64,000 nt of DNA from Legionella sp. GTDB taxonomy: Bacteria > Pseudomonadota > Gammaproteobacteria > Legionellales > Legionellaceae. Position numbers and translations under genes: made by a program. This document shows, piece by piece, positions 53,920 through 62,862 of this stretch (the first letter of the stretch is position 1; each line of letters starts with the position of its first letter). Where the stretch lies: NCBI GenBank assembly GCA_002786165.1, contig PEQK01000010.1, positions 28,703 through 92,702 of the forward strand, in the 5' to 3' direction. The notes under the pieces are model-generated. The model was not told the origin of the DNA. It made no database searches and was given only the letters and a program-made list of their open reading frames with translations.

Positions 53920-55893
53920 CTAATCTTTGTCAATTAATTTCACTGCTACATTCTTAAGACGGGTTATCTTTGCTCTCTTATACCTACATTGAGGGCATCC
54001 TCTGCCACTTGTCCTATGATTGATAGTGTCTTCCCACTCATGTCCGCAACTCCCTTCCCACCAAACATTCCTACCTGAACCAGGCGTGAAATACTCGGGG
54101 AGTAATAAATTATTTTTTGAGGGATGCCACTCTTTTGCTATAGCAGGGAATAAATAATTTAGTGATTTTTCAAATTCTACATGCTTTCTTCTAGAATAAA
54201 AGTCATTAAAATAGTCATTTGCAATCCAATCACTTTGGTGCATGTATCTATTTATCTCTGTCAGTATTTTAGGCGGTATTATATTTTGATTTTTTAAAAT
54301 TATTTCTAGGATTTCTTTTATTATTGAGACATTAATATCCCTTTTTTTAACACGAATGTCGTTTGGACCTAATAATGGTAAGCCTTCTTCTCTTACTCTA
54401 ATGAGATATATAGTTGAAGATAGCGCTAAATTCTTTTCCAGATCTTTTTCATGCTTGTCTTGATGCCAATATACACCATCAAATTCTATTCCAATATTAA
54501 ATGCTGGTATAAAGATATCGACTTCATAATTTTGAATAATAACTCTATGTTGTACTTCTGAAAATATTGCTTTTAACTCACTAAAAATTCTTAATTCTGG
54601 GATAGAGTAAGCAGGATTGCATTTAGGACAACCAGTGCCACTTGTTCTATGATTGATAGTCGCTTCCCATTCATGATCATCCCCTTTGGGGCATTTCCAC
54701 CAAACCTTTTTACCTACTCCAGCAGTAAAATCTTTTGCAGTGAGATCGCCATTTCTGGTTGGATGCCATTGTTTTGCTATTTCTGGGTAGAGTGTTGCTA
54801 AGGAAGTAGAGTTCACGACTTTATGTCCAGAGCATATAGGACAGTTTTTTCCATAACTCCTATTGTTAACGCTTGCAGGCCATTCGTGATCATTGCCTTT
54901 AGAGCATTTCCACCACACTTTTTTACCTGTACTGGGTAAGACATCATATGGAGTAAGGTTTCCATTTCTACGAGGATGCCATTCCTTTGCTAATTCTGGA
55001 TTAACGGTTCCTAAGGAATTAGACCAGGCCACTTTCTGATTAGAGCAAATAGGACAACCTATTCCTTTATTTCTATTTGCAATAACCGCTTGCCATTCGT
55101 GATCATCACCTTTTGGACATTTCCACCAAGCTTTTTTACCAGAATTGGGAGTAACTTTATCTGAGGTTAGTTTACCATTTTTAGTAGGATGCCATTCTTT
55201 AGCAAGTTTTGGATTTATTGTTGTTAGACTGTTAGATGTAACAACTAATTGACCGACACATATGCCACAGCCATGACCTTTAGTCCTGCTCGCAACACTT
55301 GCTAACCATATATGATCATCGCCTTTTAGACATAACCACCAAACTTTTTTAGACGAGCCAGGAGTAACTTTATCGGGAGTTAGTTTATCATTCTTAGTAG
55401 GATGCCATTCTTTAGCGAGTTTCGGATTTAATGTTGTTAAGCAATTAGATTTAGTTATTTTCTTATTGGAGCAAATTGGACAGCCAGTTCCATTGTTTCT
55501 ACCTTCGATAGCGGCCAGCCATATATGATCATCACCCTTCGGGCATTTCCACCATACTTTTTTATATGAGCCAGGAATAACATCGCGGGGAGTTAAATTT
55601 CCATTTTTAGTAGGGTGCCACTCTTTGGCAAGCTCTGGGTTTAATGTTGCTAAGCAGTTAGATTTAACAATTACTCGACCAGCACATACTCCACAACCAT
55701 GGCCTTTGCTCCTAGTTTTAACCGCAGCTTGCCATTCATGATCGTTACCTTTTGGGCATATCCACCATACTTTCTTGTCAGAAAAAGGCGTCACATCATA
55801 TGGTGTAAGTTCCTTGTTTTTCGTGGGATGCCACTCTTTGATTAGCTCAGGATTCTTTATTGCAAAATCGGGTTTATTCATGGGCATATTCAT
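53920..55893 (-). CDS. Seven-repeat zinc-ribbon protein with embedded nuclease-like domain
   Basis: About 657 residues (start uncertain; ATG at 55893, 55887 or 55881, no clear ribosome site). Six tandem repeats of 71 residues, then a nuclease-like domain, then a seventh repeat. Each repeat has AKEWHPTKNG, KVWWKCPKGDDHEW and a CPIC-type pair, with Cys-His-Cys-Cys as likely zinc ligands (treble-clef/zinc-ribbon PF14311-like). The insert (about residues 430-520) has YEVDIFIPAFNIGIEFDGVYWH, a D-x(10)-E-x-D pattern of the PD-(D/E)xK/Vsr-like fold. Repeats would bind DNA and the insert cut it. Repeat 7 has an altered first cysteine motif (WWEGSCGHEW). Restriction or homing activity is inferred. Confidence 0.75.
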   Translation of the reverse strand: MNMPMNKPDFAIKNPELIKEWHPTKNKELTPYDVTPFSDKKVWWICPKGNDHEWQAAVKTRSKGHGCGVCAGRVIVKSNCLATLNPELAKEWHPTKNGNLTPRDVIPGSYKKVWWKCPKGDDHIWLAAIEGRNNGTGCPICSNKKITKSNCLTTLNPKLAKEWHPTKNDKLTPDKVTPGSSKKVWWLCLKGDDHIWLASVASRTKGHGCGICVGQLVVTSNSLTTINPKLAKEWHPTKNGKLTSDKVTPNSGKKAWWKCPKGDDHEWQAVIANRNKGIGCPICSNQKVAWSNSLGTVNPELAKEWHPRRNGNLTPYDVLPSTGKKVWWKCSKGNDHEWPASVNNRSYGKNCPICSGHKVVNSTSLATLYPEIAKQWHPTRNGDLTAKDFTAGVGKKVWWKCPKGDDHEWEATINHRTSGTGCPKCNPAYSIPELRIFSELKAIFSEVQHRVIIQNYEVDIFIPAFNIGIEFDGVYWHQDKHEKDLEKNLALSSTIYLIRVREEGLPLLGPNDIRVKKRDINVSIIKEILEIILKNQNIIPPKILTEINRYMHQSDWIANDYFNDFYSRRKHVEFEKSLNYLFPAIAKEWHPSKNNLLLPEYFTPGSGRNVWWEGSCGHEWEDTINHRTSGRGCPQCRYKRAKITRLKNVAVKLIDKD

Positions 55894-56055
55894 ACCAAAC
55901 AGATTACTACACAACAAGTAAAGATGGGTTGTAGGATTTTACTCGCATCATCTTGCAATGTTAAAAATACACTCCTAATAGCATTGTTAGTAGCTTTCTT
56001 CAACACTCTAAATTAGGTAAGCTTGGAGTACTAATGTTTAAGATGAAACATTCAC

Positions 56056-56592
56056 ATGCCCAATTTAGATAAAATCAACCTAATCGATGCCTTAAAAGAG
56101 CATGCTGTCCTTTATTATCATCAAATATCTTCCTTGGCAGATTCATTCTTTTTACACATATTGTCAATTTTGTCTAATTTGTGGGGGTTACTTAAGAGTC
56201 TTCCCATAAATCCTTCTGGATTGTCTGATGTTGCAGCATTTAGTGCCGTTATTATAGGGCTGTGGATTCCTTTAAGTATTGAAATTATTACTAGAATATC
56301 TGACCGCTATAAATCAGAGGTTATAGTCACTTTATTTGAAAGAAGATGGCAAAATCGTTGGCTACCGAGAATATTTATATTTAATTTATTATTAACAGTC
56401 TTGTTAAGATTTTTTATTCCAGAAAAAGAAATTTCAAACTTGGAAATAATTCTTTCATGGCTAACCATAATTATATTCATAACCTCGTGCGCATTTTTGG
56501 TTAATTCCATAAAAATAGTTAAGATTTACACATATAAAACTGATTATATTCTTCAAGAGTTAATAAATGATGCTAAAAAGATTCTTAAATAG
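56056..56592 (+). CDS. Small membrane protein of a two-gene unit
   Basis: A 178-residue protein of no known family. Three hydrophobic segments (about 61-79, 105-121, 130-150) are separated by a basic cytoplasmic-type loop (FERRWQNRWLPR) and end in a charged tail. The last 26 bases overlap the 775-residue gene downstream in another frame, so the two are probably made together. It could anchor or form a membrane effector for the large partner. Not recognised. Confidence 0.65.
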   Translation: MPNLDKINLIDALKEHAVLYYHQISSLADSFFLHILSILSNLWGLLKSLPINPSGLSDVAAFSAVIIGLWIPLSIEIITRISDRYKSEVIVTLFERRWQNRWLPRIFIFNLLLTVLLRFFIPEKEISNLEIILSWLTIIIFITSCAFLVNSIKIVKIYTYKTDYILQELINDAKKILK

Positions 56593-58894
56593 ACAAAACA
56601 ACCTGCAAGAGAAGCTGGCTATGCTTCAATCCATCTTAGGGATTGGAGATATACTTGTCTACGAGTTAGAGCGGAATAACGAAGAGCGTGTTTTAACTTC
56701 CCTTATGCAATTATTTGAGCTACTGGAATCTTTGTTTGCTATTAGAAAAAGTGATCCTGAAAAATTTGATAAGTTAATTTTAAGCAAAGAATATCATGAT
56801 TTACATGCTAAAAATGAAAAAAATGCGCAACTTAATATTTCTATGTACTCTGAAAAATACACAGATGGATTTACAACCATAATTAATCAAATATTACGAG
56901 TTTATAAAAAATCTGTTGAGGTTTCTAATTTAGAGGTTTCCAGATATGCAATTTATGTTTTAAAGAGAATTCTAGGATATCTCTCAAATGAGCCAGATAA
57001 TGACCTATTCGTGGACCAGATATTAAGAACGTTGAGTAATATTACTTATCAAGCGACAGAGGAAGATAACTATTCTATTTTTAATTCAGCGATATCTTTA
57101 TATAGAGACATTGTTTTTAATTATGACAACAAATTCAAAATAAGCTATTTACAGCTTTTTGATAGATATTTTTTTTCATCTGTAAAAACTGTTATCTCAA
57201 AAAACAAGTATGAATTATTTAAAATACTAGTATCTTACATTATTGATGGTATTCATCCCGATTTAAATAGTAAAGACATTTGGGATTATGGTCATTTATT
57301 GTTAGATCAAGATTTAAAGCTGTACTCATCTTTAAATGAAGAATATGGAATAGAAAATAAGTTAAACGTCTTAAGTGACTCGATAAAATATATCAATTCA
57401 AAAAAAGACATGGAGGATTGGAAAAGCGAATTTAATAACTTAAAAACCATTATTAGAGAAAATATAAAGAATGATTTAGCTGTAAAGGCCGATGAATTAG
57501 AGAACATGATTGTTATGAAGGCAGAGCAACAATATAAGTTTAATAACTTAATCGGTTTATTTATTTCAATTGGAGCTTTTTGCTTATTTGAAAAAAAGAT
57601 ATATTTCATTAAATATCTTTGGAATTATAACCAACCGGAAGATGCTGACTCAACTTGGATTAGCCTCGATTTATTACCAGAAAATTTAGATAGTCTAATG
57701 ACAATATATTTTGATTTGGTTGGTAGTGGAGTCAATTTTTTTGTAGGACATCATGGAAGTACTAAATATGTAAAAAATTATTTTTTACTATTAATGTGTA
57801 AGCTACTTCAAAGCGTAAGAAATACACCTAATGCTAGACAATCTGTTAATGGATATCACTTACCTGATTTAGATATCTATAAATTAAGTAACTTAATTCA
57901 TAGGTGCGAAGATTTGGTGGGATATGCTAATAATCTGGCTAAAGAATCAAACATTTTTCTTGAGTTAGATTTTGAAGACCCAGTGAACTTATTCTCTGAT
58001 AAAGTTATTCCATTTCTTGAGCATGTAAAAATAGAAGCTCAAAATCAAATTTCTGCTAAACATAGAGATTTTCCAATAAGTGAGATCAAAGTAGAGAACT
58101 TTAAAAACAACCTAATTTTAAAATTTTATGAATTTGCAACTCTTAGAGAAATTTTAACTAAGCAATTTAATGCATATGTGCATTTCGAAGAAAAACCAAC
58201 TATTAGAGATAACTCAAGATTTGGTTTAAGTGTAATTGAAGATAAAGCAGTTTTTTTTGATACGTGGCATATACATTATAGCAATTGGCAAGATGGTTTT
58301 CCCCGCTCTCTTGCAAATGGTGAAGATAACGAGTTGTTCAAGAAAATACTGGATGAATGTCAATCTATTATTTCTGATGATATTGAGAGCGTTCTCAAAA
58401 ACTGTGAATCATTAAATTCTGTGGTTATTCTCTCTTCCAACGTTGGTATATGGAAATATTTTAAAGGAAAAGAAGAGTTTAAAGCAAGCTGGAGAAATGA
58501 TGTAGAAAAACTGGATATTAGTAGTTTTAAGGGCTGGTTTGAATTTCATGGGTATTCAATACCGGTATTTAGTATAAGTAATACAGGTTACGAAAACACG
58601 ATATTGATTTTAAGTACGTCCAAATTTGGTAAGTTATGTCAGTATTCACCGATGATAAATGAAGACGATGATGCATTGAGAAGAGATATTTTTTATATGA
58701 ATATTAAATTGCTCACTCATCGTGAAGACTTATTAGAAAAATTTAGATTAGAACCACCACAATGGTTAAGTGATCAGGGAGATATTGAAGCTCAACAAGC
58801 ATATATACAAACGAGAGTCGTAATTGAAATTTATGAAATGTTTGATTTCATTCCAAATGATGATTTTTTAGGCTATAGATGGGATATTCCTTGA
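56567..58894 (+). CDS. Large helical protein of a two-gene unit
   Basis: A 775-residue soluble, AT-rich, mainly helical protein with no family I recognise. The first 360 residues look like successive helix pairs (LLESLFAIRKSDPEKFDKLI and similar), one stretch around 320-345 is hydrophobic (FNNLIGLFISIGAFCLFEKK), and the C-terminal 250 residues are mixed, with SVVILSSNVGIWKYF and a phage-sensor-like lack of motifs. It starts inside the preceding membrane-protein gene, ATG 56567. Position between a nuclease gene and an XRE regulator on an integrase island points to defence. Function unknown. Confidence 0.7.
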   Translation: MMLKRFLNRQNNLQEKLAMLQSILGIGDILVYELERNNEERVLTSLMQLFELLESLFAIRKSDPEKFDKLILSKEYHDLHAKNEKNAQLNISMYSEKYTDGFTTIINQILRVYKKSVEVSNLEVSRYAIYVLKRILGYLSNEPDNDLFVDQILRTLSNITYQATEEDNYSIFNSAISLYRDIVFNYDNKFKISYLQLFDRYFFSSVKTVISKNKYELFKILVSYIIDGIHPDLNSKDIWDYGHLLLDQDLKLYSSLNEEYGIENKLNVLSDSIKYINSKKDMEDWKSEFNNLKTIIRENIKNDLAVKADELENMIVMKAEQQYKFNNLIGLFISIGAFCLFEKKIYFIKYLWNYNQPEDADSTWISLDLLPENLDSLMTIYFDLVGSGVNFFVGHHGSTKYVKNYFLLLMCKLLQSVRNTPNARQSVNGYHLPDLDIYKLSNLIHRCEDLVGYANNLAKESNIFLELDFEDPVNLFSDKVIPFLEHVKIEAQNQISAKHRDFPISEIKVENFKNNLILKFYEFATLREILTKQFNAYVHFEEKPTIRDNSRFGLSVIEDKAVFFDTWHIHYSNWQDGFPRSLANGEDNELFKKILDECQSIISDDIESVLKNCESLNSVVILSSNVGIWKYFKGKEEFKASWRNDVEKLDISSFKGWFEFHGYSIPVFSISNTGYENTILILSTSKFGKLCQYSPMINEDDDALRRDIFYMNIKLLTHREDLLEKFRLEPPQWLSDQGDIEAQQAYIQTRVVIEIYEMFDFIPNDDFLGYRWDIP

Positions 58895-59014
58895 GTGGGG
58901 TGACGCGTTGCTGAAACCTAATGAATAGTATCATTTCCTTGCTAAGACTAGACTTTACCCCTTGCGGTAGTGTTTAAATAACTTTGTCAATCTTTTAACT
59001 TGTTATAATTAAAT

Positions 59015-59320
59015 CTAAATATCGGATTTAAGAAATGATGCTAGTTTTTCCTTTTTTAATTGAGTACATTGGGAAAATGCTCTGATAACCTCAGCTAACT
59101 CATTATCTTCGGCATAAAAATAAGCGGTAGGAACTGATAACACGGAAGCTATTCTTTTTAACGTTGAGTAATCGGGAGAATGTCTTCCTAGCTCATAATG
59201 ATTCATGCGAGCACTTGCAGAAAACTCATCCATACCAGCAGCTATTCCCAATTGTTTCTGAGAAAGTTTAGCGGCTAAACGAGCTTCTTTTAGCCTTATG
59301 GGAAGTGGTGAGTCATTCAT
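59015..59320 (-). CDS. XRE-family HTH regulator
   Basis: A 101-residue protein with a typical XRE helix-turn-helix at 6-63 (RLKEARLAAKLSQKQLGIAA, then FSASARMNHYELGRHSPDYS and LKRIASVLSVPTAYFYAEDN). The C-terminal 30 residues form a helix. It is divergent from the gene at 59530 and sits next to an inverted repeat at 59346-59362, so it probably represses itself and perhaps the divergent gene. Confidence 0.88.
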   Translation of the reverse strand: MNDSPLPIRLKEARLAAKLSQKQLGIAAGMDEFSASARMNHYELGRHSPDYSTLKRIASVLSVPTAYFYAEDNELAEVIRAFSQCTQLKKEKLASFLKSDI

Positions 59321-59345
59321 TTTGTATTTATGAATTGATTATTAG

Positions 59346-59362
59346 ACTTAGAGAATCTAAGT
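59346..59362. promoter_or_regulatory. Operator-like inverted repeat by the XRE gene
   Basis: acttaga-gaa-tctaagt, a 7-bp inverted repeat with a 3-base spacer, 26 bases upstream of the XRE start codon. Size and place suit binding of an XRE dimer. Confidence 0.55.
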
Positions 59363-59529
59363 TTTTAATCACCTTGGATACTTGGGAATCCTATACATTT
59401 GTATTCCGTTGTGTATAATATATCCAAATTGGCCGGATAGCCGGTTAGCAAAATTATCTGGGTAAAGACAGTAGGAAATAATAAAAACAATAAGGAGCCC
59501 ACATTACTAGCATATAGAGAGGTTCCGTT

Positions 59530-60210
59530 ATGATTGTTGTTGCAAGCTTATTATTGCTTGGATTTTTGGTATACGATGCAATACGTTCATCAAAAAATAA
59601 GAATTCATTAGATTTAGAAAAGATTTTCAAGAGCTCCAACAATCTTTGTATGCAATTCATTGAAATGCAGATTTTTCATGCCTGCACATATCATGCTTAT
59701 ACTCTTAAACAAGAATGGAATGGGGATGTTATTTGGTCAATCGTAAGATCCATTACTACAGACATATATAACGACGGGTTATTCACGGAATTTTTACCGT
59801 TATACTATTTTGGGGTAACTTTTGCAGCGACCGAGCAAGTTAATATTAACAAATCGTCAGCCTCGTATATGCAACTACAGCTTGCACTAATGTCAAAAAT
59901 CTATAATGCAGAGCAAGCAGCCATAAGCATGAGCTCTGTAATCACTTCGCAAGCCCAAGCTCCGATGGGAGGAAAGCCAACTCATACATCATCAACCATT
60001 GTTATTGGTCATGCCCAGTTCGATTCTTTCATAACCTATTGTTCTAGTAAAATGAACCATACTAATGTAGAGCTTTTATCCTTACCAGCGACTCTCTTGC
60101 ATTACTGTATTGAAAAGAGTTTAAATGCTAAAGAAGCCTTTGCATTTTATAATTTTCTGCTCGAAAATCATAAAGATTACCTGATTAATAAAATAAACAT
60201 TTATCTCTAA
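59530..60210 (+). CDS. Hypothetical protein with N-terminal membrane anchor
   Basis: A 226-residue protein. Residues 2-17 (IVVASLLLLGFLVYDA) form a signal-anchor helix followed by basic residues (RSSKNK); the remainder is helical and soluble (HYCIEKSLNAKEAFAFYNFL near the end), with a Ser/Thr/Ala-rich middle. No family is recognised. It is divergent from the XRE gene and convergent with the DUF5681 gene. Confidence 0.6.
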   Translation: MIVVASLLLLGFLVYDAIRSSKNKNSLDLEKIFKSSNNLCMQFIEMQIFHACTYHAYTLKQEWNGDVIWSIVRSITTDIYNDGLFTEFLPLYYFGVTFAATEQVNINKSSASYMQLQLALMSKIYNAEQAAISMSSVITSQAQAPMGGKPTHTSSTIVIGHAQFDSFITYCSSKMNHTNVELLSLPATLLHYCIEKSLNAKEAFAFYNFLLENHKDYLINKINIYL

Positions 60211-60229
60211 TAAATGAGGAAAAACCACC

Positions 60230-60670
60230 TCATTCTAGCTCATCAAAAAAACATCCTGTCTTTTGATGTGACTCAATTTCATCAAGCCGCTTGGCAAGCT
60301 CTTCCTGTGCAAGGAATCCCTTTTGTGCATTAATTAGATGCATAAATTGATTGCTATCCTGCACGGAAAGGGCTCCTGATGCAGTAGCATCGATAATTTT
60401 CTTTCCAATCATTGGTAGATTTTTGCTAAGTTGAATATCTAACCCTTGCAAATCAAGCTGAATATATTGGTTTGTAGTAGCCTTGGGGAGGAACCGCTCC
60501 AAACAAAATCGGAGTGCATGTACATCTCCCTCCAAGGCGAGTTCGATCAATTTATTTATCAAGTTTTCAGCATTATCCTCTAAAAGTCTAATGAATTGAC
60601 TTCGCTTGTTAAGAGTACCTGGCCTCTTACCTGAAGGATTACCTGATTGTCCTTTTTGAAACTTGGCCAT
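60230..60670 (-). CDS. DUF5681-domain protein
   Basis: A 146-residue protein opening MAKFQKGQSGNPSGKRPGTL, the DUF5681 signature (FKKGQSGNPxGRPKG), found at the start of terminase-small-subunit-like proteins of phages and islands. A helical rest with ALRFCLERFLPK follows. The start ATG 60670 lies behind GGCGGAA; an extra ten codons upstream are not needed. It sits downstream of the RepA-like gene and belongs to the mobile module; exact role unknown. Confidence 0.78.
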   Translation of the reverse strand: MAKFQKGQSGNPSGKRPGTLNKRSQFIRLLEDNAENLINKLIELALEGDVHALRFCLERFLPKATTNQYIQLDLQGLDIQLSKNLPMIGKKIIDATASGALSVQDSNQFMHLINAQKGFLAQEELAKRLDEIESHQKTGCFFDELE

Positions 60671-60757
60671 ATTTAATTTCCGCCTGCATTTTTCCTGCAT
60701 TTTACAGGAAGATGATCAATTTATTGGAAGGTGATCAATAAAAATATTTGAGCATCT

Positions 60758-61936
60758 TCAATTATTTTGATCATCTTTGCCTGTGGGTAGATGCCACCAC
60801 CATTGTGCTTGCCCATCTTTCACCGATTCAATATTTAATGCTTTTTTTGCTCTTCGAACAGTAGGCAATGCGATGCCAGCTATATTACATTCTTTTTCAA
60901 TTTCAGATTGCATTAATGGTTTGTCTGTAAGTAATTCAATTAAAAATTCTTTTGCCTCATCAATCTTTTTATTTTTGTGTCCAAACTCAATGTTTGTTAA
61001 TAAGGCTTTAGCTGTGCCATAGATTTTTTTCCCCCAAGAAACATGAGAGGCAATAATCGTTGAATTAGTTTGTAATGCAGCTTGCTGTATATCATATTCA
61101 AAACCATCTTCATCAGATCCAATATTGGATTTAGCTCTCATAAAAATACGAATAGCTTGACCAGTCTCATTTTTTTCTTGAGACTTAGCTGCAATAAAAA
61201 CAATTCGGGCCAAAGCTCCAAAAGCAAGACTACCTGTAATTCGCTCTACTGGCTCACGACCTGAAGTTCCTTTAGTAAAATGGGTAATGCCAAGTACAGC
61301 AATACCAAAATGTGTAGCTAAATCAACCAATGGCTGTAAGCTTCTTCGTACTTCTGCATTCTTATGACTATCTCCTGCCACAGCAGAAACAATAGGATCG
61401 ATGATTAATAATTTGATATTGCTGATTGTTTCTATGTTTTGTCTTAATAATGAAAGATCGGTAGCTGGATCAAAAGCTCTTTTTTTATTGCCCAAAGAAA
61501 TGCTGTTGATAAATGATATGCGCGATAAGTCTGCATTCTCTACTGTTAATTTAGGTACTAACGTATCCTGAAGATCATCTTCACCACTCCAAATTAAAAT
61601 ATTCCCAGGGAGCGCGTTCGATCCATCCGGCCATTGCCCTCCCCGGCTGATGATACTGGCTAGAGATAAGGCAATGGATGTTTTCCCTGTACCTGGCGCA
61701 CCGCCTAAGATATGAATTTTACCAGCAGATAACCATCCATCCCAAAGCCAAGAAACGCTTTCAGGTTTAATGTCTGCAGCACAAGTTATTTCAACTGTAG
61801 GTAGACCTTCCTTTGAGTTTTCACGATTGGTTGTCTGCGCATTTGTAATCGCTCTTTTGATGATAGGGTTACCTTCCTTCATTGCGATATTGCCAAGAAC
61901 TGTTTTCATACTTTTTGTCATAATGACATCACTCAT
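60758..61936 (-). CDS. RepA-like AAA/RecA-fold replication ATPase
   Basis: About 393 residues from ATG 61936, which overlaps the alpA stop by 8 bases. Residues near 85 have Walker A ILGGAPGTGKTSIA, then ILIWSGEDD, Walker B LLIIDPIVS and ITHFTKGTSG, the pattern of RepA-type hexameric helicases (AAA_25). The C-terminal 90 residues look like a winged helix (SEIEKECNIAGIALPTVRRA). It probably replicates or mobilises the island after excision. Confidence 0.85.
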   Translation of the reverse strand: MSDVIMTKSMKTVLGNIAMKEGNPIIKRAITNAQTTNRENSKEGLPTVEITCAADIKPESVSWLWDGWLSAGKIHILGGAPGTGKTSIALSLASIISRGGQWPDGSNALPGNILIWSGEDDLQDTLVPKLTVENADLSRISFINSISLGNKKRAFDPATDLSLLRQNIETISNIKLLIIDPIVSAVAGDSHKNAEVRRSLQPLVDLATHFGIAVLGITHFTKGTSGREPVERITGSLAFGALARIVFIAAKSQEKNETGQAIRIFMRAKSNIGSDEDGFEYDIQQAALQTNSTIIASHVSWGKKIYGTAKALLTNIEFGHKNKKIDEAKEFLIELLTDKPLMQSEIEKECNIAGIALPTVRRAKKALNIESVKDGQAQWWWHLPTGKDDQNN

Positions 61937-62156
61937 ATGAAACAAAATTAGAATCAAGTAGTTTTCTAATATCTTCAACTCTCCAGACAGTAATTCGAGA
62001 GCCTAATTTAATAGGTTTTGGGAATCGGCCTGATTTTACTCCATTCCACCAAGTAGATTTACCTACAGGAATTAAGGGAGGTATGGGGAATTTCGCATTA
62101 GGCTTACCAATAATCTGTGATAACCGTAAAAAACCTGTTTGTGGTAATTGGTGCAT
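61929..62156 (-). CDS. AlpA-family excisionase/regulator
   Basis: A 75-residue MerR-like DNA-binding protein: PTGFLRLSQIIG-type start, then IPVGKSTWWNGVKSGRFPKP, KLGSRITVWRVEDI, the AlpA signature. Start ATG 62156 follows AGGAG by six bases. AlpA proteins control integrase genes and act as excision factors on P4-like islands. It overlaps the RepA-like gene by 8 bases. Confidence 0.9.
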   Translation of the reverse strand: MHQLPQTGFLRLSQIIGKPNAKFPIPPLIPVGKSTWWNGVKSGRFPKPIKLGSRITVWRVEDIRKLLDSNFVSYE

Positions 62157-62271
62157 TGTAATCTCCTATAGATTAATAAGGTGCAAGGAGATCCTGCTAT
62201 AATTTCTGAATTTCTTAACCGAGCTCGGGTAGAATTTAACCGAAGAGTTTTTCTTCGGTTAAGCAGTATAG

Positions 62272-62844
62272 TTATTTTTGTATGGGAAGCTGAGCAGCCT
62301 TAGCCGCATTGAGATATTTACGTATGGTATCGTCACTCAGTGAGAGGCCTTGTTTATCTAAGCCATAGGCAATACTTTCTTTGCCATTACCAGTAGCCTT
62401 ATTTGATTCTGAATATGGATCATAATTATACTTATCCATTGCCATGCCCAATATTAATCTTTGTGAAGTTTCACGCTCACCCTCATGAATTTTTTCCTTT
62501 TCTTTGGTACTAGATAAATGTTTATCTAAATCCGAGATATATACCCTCAGGTCATCAATTGATGTTTTTATTGCTTTCCCATCGCGAACCAAGATCTCAT
62601 CATAAGGAGGTATAGGATAGAAATCATTCGTAGTATTTATATCAATTATTCTTATAATAACCTTGTCGGGGCTGTTCATTTTTATATACTGTATTTGACC
62701 TGTATATAGCCGAATCAACTCAACTTTAATTCTTGTACTTACTGCATAGATATTAATCTCTTCAGTTAGTCCCAGCTCGGTGACTATATTCTTTTCTTCT
62801 ACATTGAGTTTCCTTAACTCTAAAGTTTTTTGTAATTCTTTCAT
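62272..62844 (-). CDS. Island-associated hypothetical protein
   Basis: A 190-residue soluble protein. The C-terminal half (ETSQRLILGMAMDKYNYDPY, then NGKESIAYGLDKQGLSLSDD and TIRKYLNAAK) resembles proteins encoded next to integrases on P4-type islands; their role is not established. It begins at ATG 62844 behind AAGGA, 18 bases after the integrase stop, and is followed by alpA. Confidence 0.72.
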   Translation of the reverse strand: MKELQKTLELRKLNVEEKNIVTELGLTEEINIYAVSTRIKVELIRLYTGQIQYIKMNSPDKVIIRIIDINTTNDFYPIPPYDEILVRDGKAIKTSIDDLRVYISDLDKHLSSTKEKEKIHEGERETSQRLILGMAMDKYNYDPYSESNKATGNGKESIAYGLDKQGLSLSDDTIRKYLNAAKAAQLPIQK

Positions 62845-62862
62845 TAGTAATCCTTACACTTA

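Noticed and set aside
53998..55855. Regularly spaced similar sequences, at first sight CRISPR-like
   Set aside because: The period is 213 bp, the frame is open throughout, and the repeats are protein domains; no spacers.
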